DNA of 64,000 nucleotides, from positions 4,340,001 through 4,404,000 of the forward strand of contig NZ_AP022600.1 of NCBI RefSeq assembly GCF_010725885.1, in the 5' to 3' direction. The notes beneath the pieces are model-generated. The model did not search any database and was not told the origin of the DNA. It was given only the letters and a program-made list of their open reading frames with translations. Made by a program: the position numbers and the translations under genes. Shown here one piece after another: positions 57,101-64,000 of this stretch; the first letter of the stretch is position 1, and every line of letters begins with the position of its first letter. This DNA comes from Mycolicibacterium tokaiense (GTDB lineage: Bacteria; Actinomycetota; Actinomycetes; Mycobacteriales; Mycobacteriaceae).

Positions 57101-58731
57101 GTCCTGGATCCTTCCTTGCTGCCGACGGTCGGGGCTGTGGTGTACAGGGAGCGGAGCTCGATCCCGGCGGTGCGCCGGTCCCAGGCGCCGGCGGTACCGG
57201 ATTCTCGCAGGGCGGCTTTGATCACCTTCTTGGTAATCGTGCGGGGAAGCTGCTCGAGCAACTCGATGTAGCGCGGAACCATGTGATGGGGAAGCGAATC
57301 GGCGCAGTGTCGGATGACGTCCACCGGATCGACCTGGGCTCCCGGTGCCGCAACGATGCAGACCTTGATGTCGTCATCGCCGTCGAAGTCCGACGCGACG
57401 GCCACAGCCGCACATTCGGCGACCGCCTCTATCTCGTAGATGGCGCTCTCGATGTCGTAGGTCGAGATGTTCTCGGCGCGTCGCCGGATACGGTCTCCGA
57501 CCCGGTCGGTGAAGTAGACATAACCGTCGCAGTCCATCCAGCCAAGATCTCCGGTGTGGAAGAAGAAGTTCCGCCACGCGGTCAAGGTTTTCTCGGGTTG
57601 TCCCTCATACCCCTGCATCATGGTGAACGGCAGCAGTGGTCGGACCTGGAGTTCACCCACCTCACCCGCAGGGACGGGTTCATCGGTGTCGGGATCGGCA
57701 ATACGCAGGTCGAAGTACTCTGTCAGTACCTTGCCACAAGAACCTGGACGAAGTGGCTCATCCAAAGGGCGCCAGGTCGGCAGGCACACCTCGGTCATGC
57801 CCCACAATTCCACGGCTTTGAGATCAAAACGCCGTTCGAAGTCCAGGGCGATCTTCTTCGGCATCGGGGCAGCCATGATTCGGCTGACGGGATTGTCCGC
57901 GTCATCGGATCGTTCCGGAGTGTTGTGGATCATCTCCAACATCGGGCCGTGCCCGAACCCGATGGTGGCGTTGTGCCTGCGGATGTTGTCCAGCCACTGG
58001 ACCGGGTCGAACTGCCGCTCGAGCACAACATGTGCGCCGACTGTCATGGCCGCAAACACGACCATGAACTTGCCTGCCGTGTGGTGCATCGGGTGGATGC
58101 AGTAAAAGATGTCGGCATCTGTCATCCGCACTCCGTGCGCGGACGTGTCGGCGATCAACCGGAGCTGGCGGTGTGGCATCAGCACGCCCTTGGCTGGACC
58201 GGTTGTGCCGGAGGTGAATACGATCGAGCCAGTGGATCGATGGTCGTAGGAGTCCGGCAACACTACGGTGTCGGCACCGCTGCGGTCATCGAATCTGGCG
58301 ATCCGGTGGACGGCCTCGACGTCGCCGGGTGGCTGCTGGCCGATCAGGAGGACAGTGATGACCTCGGTACCGTGGATGCCTTGAGCAATTACCTCGTTCC
58401 ACTGATCGGTGACCAGCACGCGGGCCTTACTGACCGCGACGGCATGCTGCAGTGGCCTGCCGCGCAATGCCGGGTTGATCCACACCTCGGTCGCACCCAG
58501 TAGATTGGCCCCGAACCAGGCGTGAATTGCCTCCAGCGAGTTCGCGGCCATGATCAGAACGCGGTCCCCGGCTTTCACGCCTTGGTGCGCCATATCTGCT
58601 GCTGCGCAACAGGAATGGTGATAAACCTCGGCGAACGTCTCGACGCCGCCGTCGGACATCGACAGGTAGGGCTTGTCCCCGTGAGTGACGCTACGCAGGC
58701 GGAGGGTTTCGGGGAGGGTCAGACCGTGCAT
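57097..58731 (-). CDS. AMP-dependent acyl-CoA ligase (CaiC/FadD-like)
   Basis: An adenylate-forming ligase, 544 aa. The phosphate loop is IVFTSGTTGPAKGVLMPH, the A5 motif is ELWGMTEVCLPT, the A7/A8 region is FFHTGDLGWMDCDGYVYFTDRVGDRIRRRAENIS and the C-terminal Lys is in RTITKKVIKAALR. It resembles carnitine/crotonobetaine-CoA ligases and FadD proteins. It would activate the carboxylated product of the P450 pathway. Its stop region overlaps the MFS start by 4 bp. Confidence 0.9.
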   Translation of the reverse strand: MHGLTLPETLRLRSVTHGDKPYLSMSDGGVETFAEVYHHSCCAAADMAHQGVKAGDRVLIMAANSLEAIHAWFGANLLGATEVWINPALRGRPLQHAVAVSKARVLVTDQWNEVIAQGIHGTEVITVLLIGQQPPGDVEAVHRIARFDDRSGADTVVLPDSYDHRSTGSIVFTSGTTGPAKGVLMPHRQLRLIADTSAHGVRMTDADIFYCIHPMHHTAGKFMVVFAAMTVGAHVVLERQFDPVQWLDNIRRHNATIGFGHGPMLEMIHNTPERSDDADNPVSRIMAAPMPKKIALDFERRFDLKAVELWGMTEVCLPTWRPLDEPLRPGSCGKVLTEYFDLRIADPDTDEPVPAGEVGELQVRPLLPFTMMQGYEGQPEKTLTAWRNFFFHTGDLGWMDCDGYVYFTDRVGDRIRRRAENISTYDIESAIYEIEAVAECAAVAVASDFDGDDDIKVCIVAAPGAQVDPVDVIRHCADSLPHHMVPRYIELLEQLPRTITKKVIKAALRESGTAGAWDRRTAGIELRSLYTTAPTVGSKEGSRT

Positions 58732-58788
58732 GGCTGCTCCTGTCGGTCGGAGAGTGGCGAACCGAGGAATGAACGCTCACAACATGTC

Positions 58789-59628
58789 TCAGTAAACATA
58801 GAAACCCTGCCCGCTCTTGCGCCCCAGATGGCCGGACGCCACCATGTCGTCCAACAGAGCGGGTGGCCTGGGTGTACCGACCGGGTCGGCCCGGTGCAGC
58901 ACGCCGGCGATGTTGCGTAGAGTGTCGATCCCCATGAAGTCGGCGAGCTGCAGAGGTCCGAGCGGATTTCCGACAGCGCCCCGGATCAAAATGTCGATCT
59001 CCGATGCCGAGGCGCCGGTCTCCTGGTGCAGGCGCACCGCGGCCACTACATACGGTATTACCAACGCGTTGACGATGAACCCCGGCCGATCCGGGGCCGC
59101 CACGGTGGTCTTGCCCAACGGACCCTCGATCAGTGCCGCAACGCTGCGTACCACCGCGTCGGCGGTGTCTGCGGAGGGGATCAGCTCCACAACGGGCATT
59201 GCTGGGACGGGATAGAAAACGTGCATCCCGAGGAAACGGTCCGGTCGATCCGTAGCGGCGGCAAGATCCGCGATGGGCAGGGCCGACGTGGTAGTGGCGA
59301 TGATGGTGGCGTCGTCGCATCCGGCAATGCCGCCCAGCACCGCGATCTTGGTGTCGCGGTCCTCGGGGGTGGCCTCGACGATCAGGTCGGCTGCCCCCGC
59401 TTGGGCGAGGGTGGCCACGCAGCTGACCTCCCGGTCAATGGCTTTGGAGTGAAGCCAGCCCTGAATTCGTTCGCGAGCGCGGGCACGGGCGTAGCCGTCC
59501 GGGTCGACCACGACCACCTCGACACCGCCTCGTGCGCAGGCTTGAGCCAGGCCGGAGCCGATCTGGCCGGCTCCGATGACGATGACCCGGCGAATTTCGG
59601 CTTCGGTGCCGGGATTGAGTGCGCTCAT
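58789..59628 (-). CDS. 3-hydroxyacyl-CoA dehydrogenase
   Basis: A 279-aa NAD-dependent dehydrogenase of the FadB2/Hbd type. The Rossmann motif GAGQIGSGLAQACARGG is N-terminal; catalytic residues are His in GMHVFYPVP, Glu in VVELIP and Asn in GFIVNAL. The C-terminal helical dimer domain has GNPLGPLQLADFMGIDTL. It oxidises the hydroxyl made by hydration of an enoyl-CoA. Its start overlaps the P450 stop by 4 bp. Confidence 0.91.
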   Translation of the reverse strand: MSALNPGTEAEIRRVIVIGAGQIGSGLAQACARGGVEVVVVDPDGYARARARERIQGWLHSKAIDREVSCVATLAQAGAADLIVEATPEDRDTKIAVLGGIAGCDDATIIATTTSALPIADLAAATDRPDRFLGMHVFYPVPAMPVVELIPSADTADAVVRSVAALIEGPLGKTTVAAPDRPGFIVNALVIPYVVAAVRLHQETGASASEIDILIRGAVGNPLGPLQLADFMGIDTLRNIAGVLHRADPVGTPRPPALLDDMVASGHLGRKSGQGFYVY

Positions 59629-60944
59629 CGAGCTGCAGTGCCTTCTGCCGCCGGATCGGCGACGAAGGACAGATCGAGTCGTTGTAATCCGCGGACACCA
59701 TAGAGCGGAACATGGTCGTTGCGGAAGCGATCAGCCAGTCGCAGGTTCGGCAAGCGGCGAAGCAGGGTCTCGAAGGCGAGTTGGGACTCCAAACGCGCCA
59801 ACGATTGTCCTACGCAGGCGTGAATACCGCGGCCGAAAGCCAGATGAGGGTTCTCGGTGAGATTGCGGTCGAGGTCGAAGCTGTTGTCGTAGCGTGATTC
59901 ATCGCGGTTGGCAGATCCGAACATGACCATCAGCCGGGCACCCTCTGGAATGATCTGCCCTTCCAACTCGATTTCGCGGGTGGCGGTCCGGTAGAGCCCC
60001 TGCAGCGGGCTTTCCAAACGGATGGCCTCTTCGATAAAAGCGGCAATGCGTGTGGTGTCCGTCGCCAGCGTGGTATGCAGTCCGGGCTCGGTAAGGATCA
60101 GGTGCAGGGCACTGCCCAGGAAGTTCCTGGTGCTCTCGTTTCCGCCCACTAATGTCTGAGTCAGCAGACTGAGTAGTTCGCCGTTGGACAGTCCCACCCC
60201 GTCGTCGTCGGTCCAGGACACCAGACGCCCGAGGAAGTCGGTCTGGCCGAGGCTTCGGCGGTCGTGGATTTTGGCCAGGAAGTAAGCCTCGAACTCCAGC
60301 ACACTGTGCGACGCCTCAACCAGTGCGTCGTCGTCCACATTGGCGGCCTGGGCGGCAAGGAAACTGTCAGACCAGCGTTTCAACATGCGTAGTTCGGTGT
60401 GCGGGACGTCCAGGAACAACGCGATGACCCGCATCGGCAACGGGTAGGCGAATTGCTCGACGAATTCGACTTCGCCGACCCCGATGAAATCGTCGATGAG
60501 TTCATCGACGATTTCCTGAATTTGTGGGCGCAGCGTGGGTAGCGCCGACCGCAGAGCCAAGCTGGACACCAGCGCCTTGCGGTGGCGGCGGTGCTCCGGG
60601 GGGTCGGTCACCACCAACGTTCGCGTGCGGGGGTAGATCTTGGAGGTGCGCAGCACTGCCAGCGCCGCAGGGCAGCCTCGGTAGGGGTTGGTGCGGGAGA
60701 CCGAGTCGCGCGAACTGAAGTCCGCGGGATTCATCAAGACCTGTTCGCAGGTGTCATAACGGCTCACCAACCACAGTCCGAGATCTTCGGCATAGCTCAC
60801 GGGTTGGTCGCGCCGAAGGCGCTCATATGCCGGGAACGGGTTGTCGAGCGCGTCGGGCGCGAGCAGATCCACCGCGGTCGAATGGTGCGGGCACCTACTG
60901 GTCTCGGTGCTGTCGCTGACGTGGTGGTCTAGGTGCTGTGGCAT
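59625..60944 (-). CDS. Cytochrome P450 monooxygenase
   Basis: A soluble class I P450, 439 aa. The I-helix oxygen-activation motif is LVGGNESTRN (Glu-Ser in place of the usual Asp/Glu-Thr), the K-helix ExxR is EEAIRLESPL, and the heme loop is FGRGIHACVGQSLAR with the Cys thiolate. The start has AAGGAC upstream. It faces a ferredoxin and ferredoxin reductase across a shared operator region, which are its likely electron donors. The likely roles are hydroxylation or epoxidation of the module's substrate. Confidence 0.93.
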   Translation of the reverse strand: MPQHLDHHVSDSTETSRCPHHSTAVDLLAPDALDNPFPAYERLRRDQPVSYAEDLGLWLVSRYDTCEQVLMNPADFSSRDSVSRTNPYRGCPAALAVLRTSKIYPRTRTLVVTDPPEHRRHRKALVSSLALRSALPTLRPQIQEIVDELIDDFIGVGEVEFVEQFAYPLPMRVIALFLDVPHTELRMLKRWSDSFLAAQAANVDDDALVEASHSVLEFEAYFLAKIHDRRSLGQTDFLGRLVSWTDDDGVGLSNGELLSLLTQTLVGGNESTRNFLGSALHLILTEPGLHTTLATDTTRIAAFIEEAIRLESPLQGLYRTATREIELEGQIIPEGARLMVMFGSANRDESRYDNSFDLDRNLTENPHLAFGRGIHACVGQSLARLESQLAFETLLRRLPNLRLADRFRNDHVPLYGVRGLQRLDLSFVADPAAEGTAAR

Positions 60945-60956
60945 GAAGTCCTTTCC

Positions 60957-60978
60957 AAAACCGACCGGCTAGCCGGTC
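60957..60978. promoter_or_regulatory. TetR operator copy 1 (P450 side)
   Basis: This 22-bp site contains the perfect 16-bp palindrome GACCGGCTAGCCGGTC (60963-60978) next to AAAACC. It begins 13 bases upstream of the P450 ATG. Its inverted copy at 61070-61091 matches at 20 of 22 positions. Confidence 0.7.
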
Positions 60979-61069
60979 ACAAATATGATCTGAACCACAG
61001 GCAAATGTCAACCATACGGGTATCAGTGCAGTAAGAAGGTTGATATAGTTCTCGCCGTTAGTTCGATCA

Positions 61070-61091
61070 GACCGGCCAGTCGGTCGGTTTT
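61070..61091. promoter_or_regulatory. TetR operator copy 2 (ferredoxin side)
   Basis: GACCGGCCAGTCGGTC (61070-61085) followed by GGTTTT is an inverted copy of the P450-side site with two mismatches. It ends 16 bases before the ferredoxin start and overlaps the expected promoter. The TetR protein at 63300 is the natural candidate to bind both. Confidence 0.7.
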
Positions 61092-61107
61092 AGGGAGGTA
61101 GCAAATC

Positions 61108-61296
61108 GTGCGAATCGAGATCGACGACGAGCTGTGTGAGTTGCACGGTCAATGCGCAGCCGTAGCGCCTCAGGTGTTCGAACTGACCGACGACACGGTC
61201 GAGTACCCGCGCGAAGTCCCCCCCGACCACGAGGGGCCGGTACGAACAGCGGTGAAGGTCTGTCCGCAGTTGGCCATCAGCCTGGCGGAGGGCTGA
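61108..61296 (+). CDS. [3Fe-4S] ferredoxin
   Basis: A 62-aa P450-partner ferredoxin. The cluster ligands are CELHGQC and the distal CP in VKVCPQ, with His in place of the second Cys, as is common for mycobacterial CYP ferredoxins. GTG 61108 is preceded by GGGAGG (61094-61099). It heads the plus-strand operon and should pass electrons from the next-gene reductase to the divergent P450. Confidence 0.93.
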   Translation: MRIEIDDELCELHGQCAAVAPQVFELTDDTVEYPREVPPDHEGPVRTAVKVCPQLAISLAEG

Positions 61297-61299
61297 GTC

Positions 61300-62493
61300 G
61301 TGGAGCATGTCGTTATTGCCGGGGCCTCCGTTGCGGGTTTGCGAGCCGCCGAGGCGCTGCGGACCTCGGGGTGGGCCGGCCGGTTGATCATCGTCGGCGC
61401 CGAACCGTATCCGCCCTACAGCCGGCCGCAGGTGTCCAAGCAGCTCCTCACGGGGCAGCGCACGGTCGCCGAGACACGCTTACCGGCTGGCGCACTCGAC
61501 GCCGAGTGGATCCTGGGCGTGCAGGTAACCACGTGCGACCTCGGGGCCGGCACGGTCACTTTGTCCGACCATCGCAGGCTGGCGTTCGACGGGTTGGTCG
61601 CCGCCACCGGGGTTCGGCCGCGGCGCCTGCCGCTGCCGGGTCATGAGCTAAGCGGTGTCGAATACCTGCGCAGCGCAGACGATGCGGCAAGATTGCGGGC
61701 CCGACTGCAGGCGGGAGGTCGCCTGGCGGTGATCGGAGCAGGGTTCATCGGGGCGGAGGTGGCGTCTGCGGCGCGCAAGCTGGGCTGTGCGGTGACGGTG
61801 ATTGACCCCGCGCCTGCACCGATGTCCGCAGTGCTGGGGGACGTTGCCGCCGGGGAACTGGCGGCGCTGCACGGCGCACACGACGTCGACCTACGGATGG
61901 GGCGCTGCGCCGTTGCCGTGCACGGGACGGCGGCCGCCGAGGCAGTCGAACTCGACGACGGTGCTGTCATACCCGTCGACGCGGTACTGATCGCGGTCGG
62001 CAGCGTACCCAACATCGAGTGGCTGGACGCGTCCGATCTGGATTTATCCGATGGAATTCTGTGTGACAGCAGGTGTTTTGTAGTGGGTTCCGATGATCGA
62101 ATCGTTGCGGCTGGTGACGTCGCGCGGTGGCCTGTCGTGGGCAGCGGGGGGGCGGCGGCGCGCGTGGAGCACTGGTCTATCGCCGGCGAACAGGGCGCCG
62201 CGGCAGGAACAGCGCTGGCGGTGGGCCGGGCCCTGAGCGTGCCCTTCGAGTCGCTGCTGCGTGTTACCTCACGTCAGCACGGTGCCTCTTTGGCGATCCT
62301 AGGTCGCCCCGCGGCCGCACATCAGGTGGACACCACGATCAGTTCAAGGCCGGGTAAGCCGCGGTTCGTGGCTCGCTACCTCGACAGCTCGGGCCGGCTC
62401 GTGGGTGCCGCCACACTGAACGCGAATGCTGAACTGGCGGCCCTGGCTTGTGAGCTACGCGGTGCCGGGGACTCGATGGCGGGTGCCGCATGA
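61300..62493 (+). CDS. FAD-dependent ferredoxin reductase
   Basis: A 397-aa reductase of the pyridine-nucleotide-disulfide (putidaredoxin reductase) type. The FAD motif is IAGASVAGLRAAEAL, the NAD(P)H motif is VIGAGFIGAEVASAARKLG, and the second FAD contact is in IVAAGDVARWP. The C-terminal reductase domain follows. GTG 61300 lies three bases after the ferredoxin stop and the 3' end overlaps the crotonase gene by 4 bp. Confidence 0.92.
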   Translation: MEHVVIAGASVAGLRAAEALRTSGWAGRLIIVGAEPYPPYSRPQVSKQLLTGQRTVAETRLPAGALDAEWILGVQVTTCDLGAGTVTLSDHRRLAFDGLVAATGVRPRRLPLPGHELSGVEYLRSADDAARLRARLQAGGRLAVIGAGFIGAEVASAARKLGCAVTVIDPAPAPMSAVLGDVAAGELAALHGAHDVDLRMGRCAVAVHGTAAAEAVELDDGAVIPVDAVLIAVGSVPNIEWLDASDLDLSDGILCDSRCFVVGSDDRIVAAGDVARWPVVGSGGAAARVEHWSIAGEQGAAAGTALAVGRALSVPFESLLRVTSRQHGASLAILGRPAAAHQVDTTISSRPGKPRFVARYLDSSGRLVGAATLNANAELAALACELRGAGDSMAGAA

Positions 62494-63296
62494 GTGAGCG
62501 CACAGTGCCGGACATCGCCTGGGAAGTGGATGATTTCGGGGTTGGTGTGCTCACACTGGGCCGTCCCGAGCGTCGAGGTGCCTTCACCTTGGAACTCATC
62601 GACCGGTGGGCCGAGTTGCTGCGCTCGGCGGCCACCGATCCGCAGGTGCGGGTGGTGGTCCTCACCGGAGCGCCCGGTTCGTTCTGCAGTGGAATCGATC
62701 TGTCGGCGTTGCGCTCTATCGGCCATGACCCGCAGGCGTACAAGCAGATGCTCGTCGGTCGCATTCACCAGGTGGCGCACGCGTGTGAATGGCTCGACAA
62801 GCCCTACCTCGCGGCAATCAGCGGTGACGCATTGGGTGCGGGGCTGGACATGGCGCTGATGTGCGATCTGCGGTTCGCTGCGGTCTCCGCCAGGTTCAGC
62901 GAGGCATACATCAAGCTCGGCCTGGTACCCGGGGATGGCGGTGCGCACTTGTTGCCGCCCATCGTCGGTCGTTCCCGCGCTCTGCACCTGCTCTGGACCG
63001 GTGAACTGCTCACGGCTTCGCAGGCTGCAGAGATCGGTCTGGTCGACCAGGTTTTCACCGACTCAGCCCTGATGCCGGGGACCCTCGACTACGCCCGCGC
63101 GCTGGCGGCGAAACCGCCCATGGCAGTTGCGATGATCAAGCGCGCGGTGTATCAGGCGGCACGGCTGGATCTACGCACCAGCCTCGACCTGATCTCCTCG
63201 CACATGGCAGTGTTGTCCACCAGCCCGGAACACGTCAGCAGCCTCGGCGGCGCTCGGCGGGGCAGCGGTACCACAAGTGGCAGCGATCGGAGTTGA
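62490..63296 (+). CDS. Enoyl-CoA hydratase/isomerase (crotonase) family protein
   Basis: A 268-aa crotonase-fold protein. The oxyanion hole is formed by SFCSGIDLSAL and AISGDALGAGLDMALMCDLRF. The active-site stretch is FSEAYIKLGLVPGDGGAHLL, in which the Glu usual for hydratases in the PEI triplet appears to be Tyr, so it could be an isomerase or another crotonase-type enzyme. It overlaps the reductase gene and precedes the TetR gene by three bases. Confidence 0.87.
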   Translation: MSERTVPDIAWEVDDFGVGVLTLGRPERRGAFTLELIDRWAELLRSAATDPQVRVVVLTGAPGSFCSGIDLSALRSIGHDPQAYKQMLVGRIHQVAHACEWLDKPYLAAISGDALGAGLDMALMCDLRFAAVSARFSEAYIKLGLVPGDGGAHLLPPIVGRSRALHLLWTGELLTASQAAEIGLVDQVFTDSALMPGTLDYARALAAKPPMAVAMIKRAVYQAARLDLRTSLDLISSHMAVLSTSPEHVSSLGGARRGSGTTSGSDRS

Positions 63297-63299
63297 GCC

Positions 63300-63938
63300 A
63301 TGTCGATGATGATTGGACGCGATGAGGCACGCCGCCCAACTGCGGATGACCTGACCGACCTGCGCCCAGCGCATCGCAAGATACTGTTGGCTGCGGCCAG
63401 TCTCTTCCGGGAACGTGGCGTCGCTGCAGTCACCATGCAGGACATCGGGGAGGCTGTCGGACTCTCTAAAGCTGGTGTTTACCATCACGCGCCCAGCAAG
63501 GAAAAGCTGCTCGAGGAAATTGTCTATTACGGCCATGTGGTGCTGCTGCGGTCTTTCGAACGGGCTCGGTGGTCCAGCGAATCCCCGGCGGAATGCCTGC
63601 GGGTGTTCATCGAAGAGCGGATGGAGGTCATCCGGGAGCATCAGGATCTGACCTCGGTGATCTGGCAGGAAAGGCCGTTGATCGCCGGAGCCGCATTTGA
63701 GACCAGTCGCAGGATGGCCGAAGAGTACCGAGCCGGTATGCGTTTGCTCATCAAAAAGGCCCAGGACATCGGAGAGATACGGCCGGATTTAGATCCGCAC
63801 CTGCTCACGCTGGCGATCGACGGTATGACCGGCTTCGCCTGCTTCTGGTTCCAGCAAGGCGGCAGTTACACCGCGCGGGAAATCGGCGAGAAGTTCTGGA
63901 AATTTCTCGCGGAAAGCTGGTTCGTGGAGCGCAGCTGA
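63300..63938 (+). CDS. TetR/AcrR family transcriptional regulator
   Basis: A 212-aa regulator. The N-terminal helix-turn-helix is HRKILLAAASLFRERGVAAVTMQDIGEAVGLSKAGVYHHAPSKEKLLEEIV. The C-terminal part resembles KstR2-type TetR_C_33 ligand domains that bind acyl-CoA or lipids. As last gene of the ferredoxin operon it probably represses both divergent transcripts through the twin operators at 60957-61091. Confidence 0.9.
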   Translation: MSMMIGRDEARRPTADDLTDLRPAHRKILLAAASLFRERGVAAVTMQDIGEAVGLSKAGVYHHAPSKEKLLEEIVYYGHVVLLRSFERARWSSESPAECLRVFIEERMEVIREHQDLTSVIWQERPLIAGAAFETSRRMAEEYRAGMRLLIKKAQDIGEIRPDLDPHLLTLAIDGMTGFACFWFQQGGSYTAREIGEKFWKFLAESWFVERS

Positions 63939-63940
63939 AG

Positions 63941-64000
63941 TCAGAGCTGGTCCGTTAACGCTGATTCCAGTACCTGCAGCGGCAACCCGCCCAGATCCAG
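63941..64000 (-). CDS. Partial C-terminus of a gene running off the window
   Basis: The minus strand has an open frame from the window edge that ends in a TGA (63941-63943), encoding LDLGGLPLQVLESALTDQL. The coding-like GC pattern and close convergence with the TetR gene suggest a real 3' end. Twenty residues are not enough to name the product. Confidence 0.4.
   Translation of the reverse strand: MDLGGLPLQVLESALTDQL

Noticed and set aside
60582..60932. Plus-strand frame inside the P450 gene
   Set aside because: It is antisense to the conserved N-terminal half of the P450 and has no supported start.
1..64000. CRISPR arrays, transposases, integrases, tRNA or rRNA genes
   Set aside because: I saw no regularly spaced repeats, no transposase or integrase motifs and no tRNA or rRNA sequence; subtle tRNAs cannot be fully excluded without a covariance search.

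Overview
The window is high-GC actinobacterial DNA and almost certainly comes from a Mycobacterium (Mycolicibacterium-type, probably environmental). It carries a mycolic-acid cyclopropane-synthase-type methyltransferase, the phosphatidylinositol mannoside block (pgsA, patA, pimA), pdxS/pdxT, a FadD9-type carboxylic acid reductase next to ruvCAB, and the yajC-secD-secF-lipoprotein-apt-rel-ppiB-hisS order. From memory, this matches the M. tuberculosis neighbourhood Rv2617c to Rv2578c, read in reverse. Many starts are GTG or TTG, and many genes overlap by 4 bp.

Layout. 1-3540: methyltransferase, DUF1990, aldo/keto reductase, PaaI-type thioesterase, PGPGW membrane protein. 3614-12436: one long plus-strand run of thrS, HIT phosphorylase, pgsA, patA, pimA, membrane Nudix, pdxS, tesB and pdxT, most of it translationally coupled; pdxS has its own RBS and a possible promoter. 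12448-16939: inserted or variable genes (CocE/NonD hydrolase, yebC, alpha/beta hydrolase with a divergent TetR regulator, small membrane protein). 17028-19629: DNA-damage-inducible ruvC-ruvA-ruvB and a DUF1304 protein. 19626-25574: carboxylic acid reductase, a membrane protein and gabT. 25954-34128: yajC-secD-secF, a solute-binding lipoprotein, apt, rel. 34104-41123: a DUF2161 nuclease-fold protein, a lone VCBS-like domain, two tandem cyclophilins, a degenerate metallo-beta-lactamase-fold protein, hisS, a membrane protein and a CPA antiporter. 41143-45957: the urea ABC transporter urtABCDE on the minus strand. 46226-47726: an MmpS-like exported protein and an SOS-boxed radical SAM protein.

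The last 16 kb is accessory catabolic DNA in two modules. Module one (47736-53698) is a tightly overlapping TRAP-transporter / carbon-nitrogen hydrolase / HpcH-HpaI aldolase / RraA-like operon facing a GntR-FCD regulator; TRAP systems are unusual in mycobacteria. Module two (53695-63938) is a divergent pair of operons. The minus strand has P450, 3-hydroxyacyl-CoA dehydrogenase, acyl-CoA ligase, MFS permease, acyl-CoA dehydrogenase, limonene-epoxide-hydrolase-type enzyme and an NTF2-like protein. The plus strand has [3Fe-4S] ferredoxin, ferredoxin reductase, crotonase and TetR. Twin 22-bp inverted operator copies lie between the two. Together these look like a complete oxygenation, epoxide-opening, CoA-activation and beta-oxidation pathway for an isoprenoid-like or alicyclic substrate that I cannot identify.

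Two genes carry visible lesions. urtD has an 11-bp tandem duplication that shifts the frame at its 3' end, and the MFS gene appears to lack one C near its 3' end. Other notable signals are a convergent palindromic terminator that encodes the same C-terminal tetrapeptide on both strands, SOS boxes at ruvC and the radical SAM gene, a PafBC-type promoter at ruvC, two CRP-like sites upstream of the carboxylic acid reductase, and a possible small transcript with a strong hairpin between gabT and yajC. I saw no tRNA, rRNA, CRISPR array, transposase or integrase.
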